NCBI RefSeq assembly: GCF_040396155.1
Contig: NZ_JBEBOY010000014.1
Span: forward strand, 1-64,000
Direction of reading: 5' to 3'
Source of the DNA: Tissierella praeacuta_A
Lineage (GTDB): Bacteria > Bacillota > Clostridia > Tissierellales > Tissierellaceae
Length of the DNA stretch: 64,000 nucleotides
Of the stretch, positions 18,277 to 27,754 are shown piece after piece (within the stretch, counting starts at the first letter, position 1; the number at the start of each line of letters is the position of its first letter). A model generated the notes under the pieces. That model saw only the letters and a program-made list of their open reading frames with translations, made no database searches and was not told the origin of the DNA. Both the position numbers and the translations under genes were made by a program.

Positions 18277-19653
18277 ATGAATAAACAAGATAAAACAGAA
18301 ATGATATTAAAAGGAAGTATTTATAAAGTTCTTATTACACTATCTATACCAATTATGATTAATAGTCTTATACAAACATTATATAACTTAGCAGATGGAG
18401 TATTTGTAAGCTGGATTTCTTCAGTTCATTTTGCAGCTACGGCTTTTGTTTGGCCTGTGAACTTTTTATTTATATCCTTGGGAATCGGTTTATCTATAGC
18501 AGGAACTTCAATTCTATCTCAATTAGTTGGAGGAGGAAGAATTGATGAAACTAAAGAATATTCTACTCAATTAATAGCAATTACCATAATAAGTGCAATA
18601 TCATTTACGATTATAGGCTATATAAGCAGTCCAATTATTATTAGATTAATGGGAGCTACAGGGGACTTATTTACTTTGAGTAATACTTATTTAAGAATTA
18701 CTTTTTTAGATTTACCATTTATGTTTTTGTTTTTTAATATTAACTCTATTATGAATGCACAGGGAGATACTGTATTACCAACTATACTTAGTGGGATTTC
18801 AGCAGTTATAAATGTAGTTTTAGATCCTATATTTATATTTAAATTTGATTGGGGTATTGCAGGTGCGGCTTGGGCTACATTAATATCTAGAGTATTTTTA
18901 GCAGTAGTAGGATTTATGATGTTATTTAGTGAGAAAAATAAAATTAGACCAGATTTTAAAGAATTTAAATTTAATAAAAAGATAATCAAGGAGATAGTTA
19001 ATATAGGAATACCATCTGCAATAGGTCAATCGGGAGCTTCATTGGGATTTATTGTATTAAATGGGTTTATAGTTACTTATGGAACAGCTACAATGGCAGC
19101 TTATGCCATGGTTAATAGAATAACATCCTTAATAATGCAGCCATCTATGGGGTTAGGTTCTGCTTTAACTGCCATAGTAGGGCAGAATATGGGTGCAAAT
19201 CAAATTGATAGGGTAAAGGAATCCTTCCGCAAGGCTTTAAAGCTTACATTAATCATAGGAATCATGGGGTGTATATTGCTAATAGCCTTCGATAAGCCTA
19301 TTATTAATTTTTTTATGCGTTCAAAGGATGATTTATCAGTTATAGATTTAGCTTTAGTTTATTTATTCTATACGTCTTTATCTATGCCATTGATGGGTAT
19401 ATTTAGCGTATTACAGGGCCTATTCCAAGGGTCTGGAAATACTAAGTATTCTATGGCAATGGAAATAGGAAGACTTTGGTTTGTAAGACTTCCAATGATA
19501 TTATTATTTAAAAACTTTACAAACTGGGGTCCTACTGGAATTTGGTTCTCTATGAGTTTTAGTAATCTTATAGTTTGTCTATATGGTTATGGAGTTTATA
19601 GAAGAAATGGATGGCAAAAAACTGTACTTAAAGCAGATACCGTTTCTAATTAA
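18277..19653 (+). CDS. MATE family efflux transporter
   Basis: 458-residue membrane protein with about 12 transmembrane segments in two halves, a cation-driven drug or metabolite exporter of the MATE family. Seen: an N-terminal PIMINSLIQTLYNLADGVFVSWI segment and the half-repeat IGIPSAIGQSGASLGFIVLNGF. Preceded by GAAAGTGGTGGAAT. Monocistronic: a terminator is upstream, and a gap of about 70 nt with its own TATAAT-like box follows before the next gene. Confidence 0.88.
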   Translation: MNKQDKTEMILKGSIYKVLITLSIPIMINSLIQTLYNLADGVFVSWISSVHFAATAFVWPVNFLFISLGIGLSIAGTSILSQLVGGGRIDETKEYSTQLIAITIISAISFTIIGYISSPIIIRLMGATGDLFTLSNTYLRITFLDLPFMFLFFNINSIMNAQGDTVLPTILSGISAVINVVLDPIFIFKFDWGIAGAAWATLISRVFLAVVGFMMLFSEKNKIRPDFKEFKFNKKIIKEIVNIGIPSAIGQSGASLGFIVLNGFIVTYGTATMAAYAMVNRITSLIMQPSMGLGSALTAIVGQNMGANQIDRVKESFRKALKLTLIIGIMGCILLIAFDKPIINFFMRSKDDLSVIDLALVYLFYTSLSMPLMGIFSVLQGLFQGSGNTKYSMAMEIGRLWFVRLPMILLFKNFTNWGPTGIWFSMSFSNLIVCLYGYGVYRRNGWQKTVLKADTVSN

Positions 19654-19722
19654 GAGTTGATTTAGGATAAATTTTCATATTGAAGACTTTATTTAAAAGT
19701 GATACAATAAATCGGATAAACA

Positions 19723-20517
19723 ATGACGAAAGGAGATGATTACATACGAAAACTATGGATTAAGGTTGTTTTTTTACTTGCCTGTATTGCTGTGATTTTT
19801 TATGCTAGTTTAGATAGAGTTCCTGTACTTTTATATCATCACATATTGCCTGAAGAGGATATTATAAACTATGGCTGGGAAAATAATAATAGTGTTTTAA
19901 GTCTTGAAAAGTTTAATGAGCAAATGAAACATCTACATGAAAATGGTTACTATACAATAACCGTAGATGAACTTGAAGAGTTTATGAATGGAAAATTAAA
20001 ACTTCCTAAAAAGACTGTAGTTATAACCTTTGATGACGGCTATCTAAGTAATGCAGTATATGCTTATCCTATAATGAAAGAATATGGAATGAAAGGAACT
20101 ATTTTTTCAATAGGAGAATTGGCAACTAGAGAAAAGACGGAATTTGATCCTCAAGGATTACAATTTATTTCTATAGAGGATATGGAAAAATACAAAGATG
20201 TATTTTTATTTGCTTCCCATACATATGATTTGCATCATCAAGATGAAAATGGAATTCCATTTTTAAAATCTCTTCCCAAAGAAAGGATAGTAGAGGATTT
20301 AACTAAAAATATGGAATTATTAAAATCCAATTATATAGCTTATCCCTTTGGAGAATATAATAAGGATTCCATTAAATGTGCTAAGAAAGCAGGATATAAA
20401 CTAGGATTTACAGTAAGACGAGGGTATGTATGCAGATATACTAGAAGATTTAAGATTCCTAGAATAATTATAAGTCAAGATATAGATTTAGATAAGTTTA
20501 TATCTTTCCTAAAATAG
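19723..20517 (+). CDS. Polysaccharide deacetylase family protein
   Basis: 264 residues. One N-terminal membrane segment (about residues 10-26) anchors an extracytoplasmic NodB domain. Motif 1 is ITFDDGY with the catalytic base and a metal Asp; motif 2 is ASHTYDLH with the two metal histidines. Likely removes acetyl groups from peptidoglycan or another wall glycan. The start is uncertain: the ATG at 19723 has no ribosome site, whereas AGGAG at 19731-19735 lies 8 nt before an in-frame ATA (codon 8) and nothing else suitable follows. Confidence 0.85.
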   Translation: MTKGDDYIRKLWIKVVFLLACIAVIFYASLDRVPVLLYHHILPEEDIINYGWENNNSVLSLEKFNEQMKHLHENGYYTITVDELEEFMNGKLKLPKKTVVITFDDGYLSNAVYAYPIMKEYGMKGTIFSIGELATREKTEFDPQGLQFISIEDMEKYKDVFLFASHTYDLHHQDENGIPFLKSLPKERIVEDLTKNMELLKSNYIAYPFGEYNKDSIKCAKKAGYKLGFTVRRGYVCRYTRRFKIPRIIISQDIDLDKFISFLK

Positions 20518-20568
20518 ATTGCTGGAATGAGGTCATTTTAAAACAACTAAATAAATAAAAAAATACAA

Positions 20569-20597
20569 AAAACGGAGATTTAATTCTCCGTTTTTGT
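20569..20597 (+). terminator. Rho-independent terminator
   Basis: AACGGAGA, loop TTTAAT, TCTCCGTT and a T-run. Separates the deacetylase from the ABC-F gene. Confidence 0.85.
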
Positions 20598-20623
20598 CTT
20601 GTATATACAATATATGTTATAAT
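20594..20623 (+). promoter_or_regulatory. Probable sigma-A promoter of the ABC-F gene
   Basis: TTGTCT at 20594-20599, 18-nt spacer, TATAAT at 20618-20623, 36 nt before the start codon. Confidence 0.55.
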
Positions 20624-20658
20624 ATTGAGTTAGAAAACTCAAATGAAAGGGTAATATT

Positions 20659-22551
20659 ATGAATCTAATATCTATAGAAAATTTATCAAAGGCATATAGT
20701 GAGAAACAATTATTTAAGGATATAAATTTTGGAATAAATGATGGAGACAAAATAGGTCTTATAGGTGTAAATGGCACTGGTAAGACTACATTTCTAAAAA
20801 TTATAGCAGGTATAGAAGAACCTGATTGTGGACGAGTAATTAAAGGAAATGATGTAAATATTGAATATTTACCCCAAGATATAGACTTTGATCTTGAATT
20901 AACTGTAGTAGAACAGGTTTTTAAAGGTAATTCTAAAAATATTCAATTAGTAAGAAAATATGAAGAAGCCATAATGAATCCAAGTACAAAGAGCGAAGAA
21001 ATTCTAAGATTAACTGAAAAAATGGATGAAGCAAATGCATGGGATTTAGAATCTGAGGCAAAGGCAGTATTGACCCAACTGGGAATTACAAACTTTAATG
21101 AAAAAATAGGTAATTTATCTGGTGGTCAAAGGAAAAGAGTAGCCTTAGCATCAGCCTTAATAAACCCTTGTGAACTACTTATATTAGATGAGCCTACAAA
21201 CCATTTAGATAATACTACAATAGACTGGCTTGAAGAGTACCTAAGTAGGAGAAAGGGAGGACTTCTTATGATTACCCATGATAGATATTTCCTAGATAGG
21301 GTAGTCAACCAAATAATTGAATTAGATAAGGGAAATATTTATTCATATAGCGGTAATTATAACTATTTTTTAGAGAAAAAATTAGAGAGAGAAGAAATAG
21401 AGGTAGCCAGCGAAAGGAAAAGACAATCTTTGCTTAGAAAAGAATTGGCTTGGATGATGAGAGGAGCAAGGGCTAGAAGTACAAAACAAAAAGCTAGGAT
21501 CGAGCGTTTCAATGATTTAAATAATAGAGAATTAGAACTATCTAATGAGAAACTTGATATATCTGTTGGAGGAACAAGATTAGGCAGAAAAATAATTGAA
21601 ATAAATAATATAGAAAAATCCTTTGATGGGAAAAAGGTTATAGATGACTTTAGTTATGTTGTTTTAAGAGACGATAGGGTAGGTATTCTTGGGCCAAATG
21701 GCAGTGGAAAGTCAACCTTAATGAATATTATTTCAAGTAAACTTGAACCTGATAAGGGAACAGTAGATATAGGGGAAACAGTAAAGATTGGAGCATTTTC
21801 TCAAGAAAACTTAAATATGGATAATAATCTTAGGGCTATTGAATTTATAAAGGAAGGCGGAGAATATATTGAAACATCTGATGGAGAAAAAATATCAGCT
21901 TCACAGATGATGGAAAGATTTTTATTTCCTAAGGAGCTTCAATGGACACCTATAGGAAAACTATCTGGAGGAGAGAAAAGAAGACTTCATCTTCTTAGGG
22001 TTCTGATTGAGGCACCAAATGTACTTCTTCTAGATGAACCTACAAATGATTTAGATATAGCTACATTGACTGTATTAGAAGAATATATAGAAGAATTCCC
22101 TGGAGCAGTAATTATAGTGTCCCATGATAGGTATTTGTTAGATAAAGTAGTTGATAAATTATTTGTTTTTGAAGGAAATGGAAAAATAGTAGGATATACT
22201 GGGAATTATGAATATTTCAAAGAGATTTACAAAGCTGAAAAAGAAAATAATCAAATAGAGAATAAAACAGAAAAGAAAGAAAAAGAAAAACCAAAGGAAA
22301 ATAATAAATCCCTTAAATTTTCTTATAATGAACAAAGAGAATGGAATGAAATAGATGATATTATTGCTAAATTAGAGGATGATATTGTTCAAATAGATAT
22401 GAAAATAGAAGAGTATTCTACTGATTATTCTAAACTTCAAGAGCTTATGACTAAAAAGGAAAAAATAGAAAAGACATTGGAAGAGAAAATGGAAAGATGG
22501 CTTTATCTTAATGAATTAGCAGAAAAGATAGAAGAACAAAAAAAGAATTAA
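20659..22551 (+). CDS. ABC-F family ATP-binding protein (Uup/EttA-like)
   Basis: 630 residues, two ABC domains in one chain and no membrane segments, so a ribosome-acting ABC-F protein. Seen: Walker A GVNGTGKTT and GPNGSGKST; signatures LSGGQRKRVALA and LSGGEKRRLHLL; Walker B LLILDEPTNHLD and VLLLDEPTNDLD. A charged linker joins the domains, and the final ~90 residues form a lysine/glutamate-rich helical tail like that of Uup. Which ABC-F subfamily, housekeeping or antibiotic protection, cannot be fixed from sequence alone. ATG follows GAAAGGG. Confidence 0.88.
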   Translation: MNLISIENLSKAYSEKQLFKDINFGINDGDKIGLIGVNGTGKTTFLKIIAGIEEPDCGRVIKGNDVNIEYLPQDIDFDLELTVVEQVFKGNSKNIQLVRKYEEAIMNPSTKSEEILRLTEKMDEANAWDLESEAKAVLTQLGITNFNEKIGNLSGGQRKRVALASALINPCELLILDEPTNHLDNTTIDWLEEYLSRRKGGLLMITHDRYFLDRVVNQIIELDKGNIYSYSGNYNYFLEKKLEREEIEVASERKRQSLLRKELAWMMRGARARSTKQKARIERFNDLNNRELELSNEKLDISVGGTRLGRKIIEINNIEKSFDGKKVIDDFSYVVLRDDRVGILGPNGSGKSTLMNIISSKLEPDKGTVDIGETVKIGAFSQENLNMDNNLRAIEFIKEGGEYIETSDGEKISASQMMERFLFPKELQWTPIGKLSGGEKRRLHLLRVLIEAPNVLLLDEPTNDLDIATLTVLEEYIEEFPGAVIIVSHDRYLLDKVVDKLFVFEGNGKIVGYTGNYEYFKEIYKAEKENNQIENKTEKKEKEKPKENNKSLKFSYNEQREWNEIDDIIAKLEDDIVQIDMKIEEYSTDYSKLQELMTKKEKIEKTLEEKMERWLYLNELAEKIEEQKKN

Positions 22552-22567
22552 ACGAGAGGATGTTTAT

Positions 22568-24751
22568 ATGAGTAAGATATTAGTTTTAGCGGAGAAACCT
22601 TCTGTAGGAAGGGATATAGCTAGAGTGTTAAATTGCAAAAAAAAGGGGAATGGATGCATAGAGGGAGATAAATATATTGTAACATGGGCATTGGGCCATT
22701 TAGTTACATTGGCTGATCCAGAGCAATATAATAAAAAATATAAAACTTGGAATATGGAAGACCTTCCAATGCTGCCAGATAGAATGAAACTAGAAGTAAT
22801 AAGACAAAGCAGTAAACAATTTTATTCTGTTAGGGAGCAAATGAATAGGAAGGATGTAGGAGAGATTATCATAGCTACAGATGCTGGAAGAGAGGGAGAG
22901 CTTGTAGCTAGATGGATTATAGAAAAAGCTAATATAAAGAAACCAATTAAAAGACTATGGATTTCGTCAGTTACAGATAAAGCTATAAAAGATGGATTTA
23001 ATAATCTAAAGGATGGCAGATTATATGAAAATCTTTATAGTTCAGCAGTTGCAAGAGCTGAAGCAGACTGGATCGTAGGTATAAATGGAACCCGTGCACT
23101 TACAGTAAAATATAATGCCCAATTATCCTGTGGTAGAGTACAGACCCCTACATTATCTATGATTGCACAAAGAGAAGAAGAAATCAAAAGATTTGTACCA
23201 AAAGATTATTATGGAATTGCAGCTAATACAAAGGAATTAAAATTAACATGGCAAGATAATAATACTAAGGATATAAAAACCTTTGATAAGGGGAAATCCG
23301 ATAAAATATTAGAATCAATCAAAAGCAAAGATGCTAAGGTAGTAGAAGTGGAAAAATCTCTTAAAAAGAAATATTCACCAGCACTATATGATTTAACTGA
23401 ATTACAAAGAGATGCAAATAGGATATTTGGTTATTCTGCAAAGGAAACTTTATCTATAATGCAAAGACTATATGAAAACCATAAGATATTAACGTATCCA
23501 AGGACAGATTCACGATATATATCTGATGATATTGTAGGAACATTAAAGGATAGAATAAAATCTTGCGGTATAGGACAATATCAAAAAATTGCATCTAAGA
23601 TACTTAATTCTCCTATAAAGGCGAATAAATCCTTTGTAGATAATTCTAAGGTAACAGACCACCATGCTATTATTCCTACAGAACAAAGAGTATTATTATC
23701 AGAGTTAAATGATAATGAAAGAAAAATATATGATTTAGTAGTTAAAAGATTTTTGTCAGTACTTTATGCACCTTTTGAATATGAACAAACAGTAATTAAA
23801 GCTAAAATTGGTGATGAGAATTTCATAGCTAAAGGAAAGAGAACCATATCATTAGGATGGAAGGAAGTATATTCAAATAATTATTATGATGAAGATGAAG
23901 AAGAAAATGAAGATCAAAACCTTCCAGTAATTAATAAAGGTGATACTCTAAAGGTAACATCACTAGGGCAAAGCACAGGAAAAACCAAACCGCCAGCACC
24001 ATTTAACGAAGGAACATTACTTCAAGCCATGGAAAATCCAGTGAAATATATGAGTGATGAAAGTAAAACACTTAAAAAGATAATAGGAGAAACAGGCGGT
24101 ATTGGTACAGTAGCCACTAGGGCAGATATAATTGAAAAATTATTTAATACATTTTTAATTGAGAAAAATGGTAAAGATATATTTATTACATCAAAGGGAA
24201 AACAATTACTGGATTTAGTACCAGAAGAGTTAAAATCCCCAGCATTAACTGCAGAATGGGAGCAAAAACTAGGACTTATTTCTCAAGGTAAGCTAAATAA
24301 AAATAGTTTCATAAAGGAAATGAAGGAATACTCTAAAATTGTAGTTAAAGAGATAAAAAACAGTGATGAAACATTTAGACATGATAATATGACTAGAAAT
24401 AAATGTCCTGAATGTGGAAAGTTCATGCTAGAGGTAAAAGGAAAAAAAGGTAAAATGTATGTATGCCAAGATAGGGAATGTGGATATAGGAAGAGTATAT
24501 CTAAGATAACAAATGCAAGATGTCCAAATTGTAAGAAGAAGTTAGAGTTAAGAGGAGAGGGAGAAGGACAAATATTTGCTTGCTCATGTGGATATAGAGA
24601 AAAACTATCTACATTTAACGAAAGAAAGGCAAAGGAAAAGAACAATATATCTAAGCGAGAAGTAACTAACTATATGAAACAGCAAAAGAAGGCAAAAACA
24701 GAGCCAATAAATACTGATTTAGCAGATGCATTATCAAAACTTAAATTTTGA
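22568..24751 (+). CDS. topB: DNA topoisomerase III
   Basis: 727-residue type IA topoisomerase. Seen: Toprim domain with ILVLAEKPSVGRDIA and TDAGREGELVARWII, and the active tyrosine near residue 310 in LTYPRTDSRY. The C terminus has two zinc-binding modules (CPECGKF...CQDRECGY and CPNCKKK...CSCGY). Sixteen nt after the ABC-F stop, with GAGAGGATGTTT as ribosome site, so co-transcribed with it. It looks chromosomal, not part of the downstream ICE, since it is more than 9 kb away. Confidence 0.9.
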   Translation: MSKILVLAEKPSVGRDIARVLNCKKKGNGCIEGDKYIVTWALGHLVTLADPEQYNKKYKTWNMEDLPMLPDRMKLEVIRQSSKQFYSVREQMNRKDVGEIIIATDAGREGELVARWIIEKANIKKPIKRLWISSVTDKAIKDGFNNLKDGRLYENLYSSAVARAEADWIVGINGTRALTVKYNAQLSCGRVQTPTLSMIAQREEEIKRFVPKDYYGIAANTKELKLTWQDNNTKDIKTFDKGKSDKILESIKSKDAKVVEVEKSLKKKYSPALYDLTELQRDANRIFGYSAKETLSIMQRLYENHKILTYPRTDSRYISDDIVGTLKDRIKSCGIGQYQKIASKILNSPIKANKSFVDNSKVTDHHAIIPTEQRVLLSELNDNERKIYDLVVKRFLSVLYAPFEYEQTVIKAKIGDENFIAKGKRTISLGWKEVYSNNYYDEDEEENEDQNLPVINKGDTLKVTSLGQSTGKTKPPAPFNEGTLLQAMENPVKYMSDESKTLKKIIGETGGIGTVATRADIIEKLFNTFLIEKNGKDIFITSKGKQLLDLVPEELKSPALTAEWEQKLGLISQGKLNKNSFIKEMKEYSKIVVKEIKNSDETFRHDNMTRNKCPECGKFMLEVKGKKGKMYVCQDRECGYRKSISKITNARCPNCKKKLELRGEGEGQIFACSCGYREKLSTFNERKAKEKNNISKREVTNYMKQQKKAKTEPINTDLADALSKLKF

Positions 24752-24840
24752 TATAATAACATAATTATTTAGATAATAGAAGGACCGAAACAAAAATATT
24801 AGGGGATATTATAAATCTCTATTCTATTTTGTTATTCTTA

Positions 24841-24886
24841 ACAATAAAAGCCATTAAAATTTGAATATTTTAATGGCTTTTATTGT
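24841..24886. terminator. Bidirectional terminator between topB and the BlaI/BlaR operon
   Basis: A 20-nt perfect inverted repeat (ACAATAAAAGCCATTAAAAT and its complement) around a 6-nt loop. It sits between convergent genes and overlaps the end of the minus-strand gene. Confidence 0.88.
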
Positions 24887-25295
24887 TGAATTTATTTTGA
24901 AATAATTTACGACGATAATCATATTTATCCTCATTGACATTTAATTGAATTCCATTAATTGAAACTGTTTCGGAATCAACCCAATAATTATCAACCCAAT
25001 AACTATATATAGTACCATCTTTATCCATGTGCTTTAAAGTATCACTTTTAACTTCTTGCCAAAATATGGTTTTTGCGAGGTTTTTTTTATTATCTGGAAG
25101 TTTATTGATATCAGCCATTATATATGCGGTATCACTCTCCTTATTTTCCTTATAAATAGTTATGCCCATTCTGTAGTTTTCATCAGGAGATTTTATTAGA
25201 TGAGCAAGAAAAGAAAATCTGTAATTTGTTATATCAATACGATAATAATTGTTATATACACTATAACTTATAAATATAATAACAATTACTATCAT
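24870..25295 (-). CDS. Membrane-anchored exported protein with WxDxxWxD motif
   Basis: 141 residues; the first ~15 (MIVIVIIFISYSVYN) are a signal anchor and the rest is outside the membrane. No family recognised. A WVDNYWVD motif near residue 105 matches WIDDHWTD in the neighbouring 80-residue protein. Last gene of the minus-strand BlaI-BlaR1 operon, about 90 nt after the previous one. Possibly a ligand, sensor accessory or output protein of the BlaR1 system; this is inference from position. Confidence 0.6.
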   Translation of the reverse strand: MIVIVIIFISYSVYNNYYRIDITNYRFSFLAHLIKSPDENYRMGITIYKENKESDTAYIMADINKLPDNKKNLAKTIFWQEVKSDTLKHMDKDGTIYSYWVDNYWVDSETVSINGIQLNVNEDKYDYRRKLFQNKFNNKSH

Positions 25296-25386
25296 AATAA
25301 ATATTAGTTTCTTATATATAATTTATCCCTCCCTCGAAAATTATAAATGAATTGCTAATATTGAAAGAACCATAGGCTTAATTATT

Positions 25387-25629
25387 CTACTCTACATCAG
25401 TCCAATGATCATCTATCCAATGTCCATAGGTAACAGACCATAATCTTCTCTGTAATTTACCATTATGAATTCGATATTTATACTCTTTTACTTCTGCACG
25501 TGGCATTATCTGAGAATGGCTAATAACTTGTGAACTTTCCGTAGTTGTTAAAATATCACCAGCATAAACATACGTTTTGCTATGAATGATAGTTATAAAC
25601 GCTAAAACAACTAAAAAACTTTTTTTCAT
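25387..25629 (-). CDS. Small secreted protein with WxDxxWxD motif
   Basis: 80 residues with a cleavable-looking signal peptide (MKKSFLVVLAFITIIHSKTYVYA) and a mature part ending YGHWIDDHWTDVE. The segment EVKEYKYRIHNGKLQRRLWS precedes the motif; such NGKLQ-R-RW patterns occur in small exported clostridial proteins of unknown role. Its ATG overlaps the BlaR1 stop (ATGA), so the two are translated together. Confidence 0.65.
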   Translation of the reverse strand: MKKSFLVVLAFITIIHSKTYVYAGDILTTTESSQVISHSQIMPRAEVKEYKYRIHNGKLQRRLWSVTYGHWIDDHWTDVE

Positions 25630-26786
25630 TTTAACGCTCCTTTGCTATTTTTTATTTTGATGCCAACATTAAGCAACTCGTGAAGTTGGCTTGGTGTTAG
25701 CTCATAGAATTCATCTTCCTCATAATATAAATAATATGATTCATTTAAATTGATAATATATGCTGTGTCTATATCAATTGCTAATCCACTACCATCATCT
25801 TCTAAATAGTCATCAATAGAGGGTATGTATGCTGGCTGTATAGTTATGGAATAAGTAATAATAAATAGTAACATAGCAAAAACAATTGGTAAAGTTTTGT
25901 TTTTATTTAAGTCAAAATCATAATTAAATACCATTTCAAATCTTTGTTTTATATTCTTTATTTGATTTTGATTACCAAAACTTGAGGTTACTAAAAATTT
26001 ATTGATATTGTTAGACGAAGCTTCAACTGTGTGCATTAAAGTGTTTAAATACGCTATCTTCTCTTTAGTGTTTAAATCTTTACTAATATACGAATCACAC
26101 TTTAATTCTAAAGAATGTGATAATATATCTCTTAACAAATAAATAATAGGATTCCACCAATATATAATGCAAATAATCTGTATAATTAATTTTAGCCACA
26201 AATCTTTATGAACCCAATGTATTAGTTCATGATCTAATATGTAATATAATTCCGTTTCATTATAATTTATGTTCGGAAGATAAATAGTTGGACTAAAGTA
26301 TCCAAAAATAAATGGTGTAGATATGTTATCACATAATATAATTTTTATGTCAATATTATATCCACGAGATTTTTGGATCTTTTTTAATATATTCATAATG
26401 GATTTTGAGGAATGAATATTTATTCCACTGATAGTTAGTATATGTATAGAATGAAAGTCTTTTATAAGTAGTACAGCAGATATCACAGAACCAATTATTG
26501 ATGTTAAATATAAAAATGATGATACTTTATATCCCATAAATGTACTATTATATATATTATAAATTTTAGTCAATATATTAAAGGAAGGTAATACTATAGT
26601 ATGAGATGTTTCAAATGGAAATATAGCACGTAATAAGCAAGCTAACAGTGGCATTAAAATAAAATATATACCATATCTACATATAAATGAATTATTTCTC
26701 ATACAAAGGAATATTAAAATAATTAATAAACTAATGATAAGTTGTGTTGATATAAAAGTAAAAATTGAAAAATTCACAACTATCAC
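25626..26786 (-). CDS. BlaR1/MecR1-type M56 metallopeptidase sensor
   Basis: 386-residue membrane protein of the BlaR1 family, zinc protease M56, whose activation leads to loss of the BlaI-type repressor. Seen: several N-terminal membrane segments, the zinc motif HELIH in DHELIHWVHKDLW, a further helix, then a last membrane segment (LPIVFAMLLFIITYSITI). There is no penicillin-binding sensor domain: only about 70 residues follow the last membrane segment, rich in acidic and aromatic residues. The signal is therefore probably not a beta-lactam. Start overlaps the BlaI stop. Confidence 0.85.
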   Translation of the reverse strand: MIVVNFSIFTFISTQLIISLLIILIFLCMRNNSFICRYGIYFILMPLLACLLRAIFPFETSHTIVLPSFNILTKIYNIYNSTFMGYKVSSFLYLTSIIGSVISAVLLIKDFHSIHILTISGINIHSSKSIMNILKKIQKSRGYNIDIKIILCDNISTPFIFGYFSPTIYLPNINYNETELYYILDHELIHWVHKDLWLKLIIQIICIIYWWNPIIYLLRDILSHSLELKCDSYISKDLNTKEKIAYLNTLMHTVEASSNNINKFLVTSSFGNQNQIKNIKQRFEMVFNYDFDLNKNKTLPIVFAMLLFIITYSITIQPAYIPSIDDYLEDDGSGLAIDIDTAYIINLNESYYLYYEEDEFYELTPSQLHELLNVGIKIKNSKGALK

Positions 26787-27190
26787 TCTCTCTTCTTATC
26801 ATTGGATTTTTCATCTATAATTTTCTGCAATTCTCTTTTTAATTCATTTTGTTCCTCAAAACTTACTTGATTTTTTATTAATGCTGCTACGATTTTGGGT
26901 ATAGATTTATTTGAAAATGATTTATTTTGTTGAATTTGTATTACGGTATAATCTTCAAAAGAAATTGTTGGTTTGAAAGTTCTGGCATATGCCTTATTAT
27001 TTCGAATAAATCCATCTACTTCTATAGCACCTTTCTTTAGTAATGAATTTAATAGTATATGAATCGAACTTTTCTTCCACGTTGAATTTCGCGATAATTC
27101 AACTATTTCAGAACTTGTTAAGGCTCGTTGTTCCTTCCATAGTATTTCCATAACTTCAATTTCTTTTATTGTGAGTTGTTGAACTATCAT
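26783..27190 (-). CDS. BlaI/MecI-type transcriptional repressor
   Basis: 135-residue winged-helix repressor. Seen: an N-terminal helix-turn-helix with LTIKEIEVMEILWKEQRALTS and TWKKSSIHILLNSLLKKGAI, then a dimerisation half with the region where BlaI proteins are cut by BlaR1. First gene of the minus-strand operon, and likely autoregulated through the dyad at 27231-27245. Confidence 0.88.
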   Translation of the reverse strand: MIVQQLTIKEIEVMEILWKEQRALTSSEIVELSRNSTWKKSSIHILLNSLLKKGAIEVDGFIRNNKAYARTFKPTISFEDYTVIQIQQNKSFSNKSIPKIVAALIKNQVSFEEQNELKRELQKIIDEKSNDKKRE

Positions 27191-27230
27191 TTAAATGCAC
27201 CCTTTCAAAGTATTATGTAATTATTATATC

Positions 27231-27245
27231 TACTATTTTATAGTA
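27231..27245. promoter_or_regulatory. Putative BlaI operator dyad
   Basis: TACTAT-TTT-ATAGTA, a 6+3+6 inverted repeat overlapping the -10 box of the repressor's own promoter. Confidence 0.5.
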
Positions 27246-27270
27246 TATTATTTATCTTGTTTTTTTGCAA
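27242..27270 (-). promoter_or_regulatory. Promoter of the BlaI-BlaR1 operon
   Basis: On the minus strand: TTGCAA (27265-27270), exactly 17 nt, then TATACT (27242-27247), about 52 nt before the start codon. A near-consensus sigma-A promoter. Confidence 0.65.
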
Positions 27271-27369
27271 CCATTATATCTTCCTATGTTGATCAATATA
27301 AATATTAATGATATGATATAAACATTGACGATTGATATATATATGAATAGATGATCCGTCTTCTAAATT

Positions 27370-27621
27370 CTAATATATTCCTAAAATTTCAAAGTGTTTT
27401 TTAATAGTACTTAATGCTAACGCTTTTAACAGTGAATTAGTTTCATCTGAAACTAATATGTTTTCAAATAATTCATTTATAAGAGCTTGAGTTTCATTCT
27501 TTAAAAGGAGTGAATAATGATGAGCAAACATATGATATAAAATTTGATGTTTTACTGATTTTGTAGCTGCTAAAGAGATAGATAGAGCCTTAAGAAGGTA
27601 ATCTTTATTTTTGACATGAAT
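27370..27621 (-). pseudogene. Remnant of an unidentified gene
   Basis: Within a 560-bp stretch between divergent genes an open frame of 83 codons reads on the minus strand without a start codon at its head. It encodes a helical sequence (ISLAATKSVKHQILYHMF, then LLLKNETQALINELFENIL, LALSTIKKHFEILGIY). The first ATG is halfway through and has no ribosome site. It reads like the end of a real protein whose front is gone; the family was not recognised. Confidence 0.4.
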
Positions 27622-27754
27622 TTAAATTGATATCTTCAGATGCCCTTAAATAAATATAAGAAAATGTGGAGGTGATTTCAGCTAGAGTATATTAAAAGAT
27701 ATGTATGTAAATAGAACTATAATTATCTTATAGTTTATAGAAAGGAGGTTTTGT

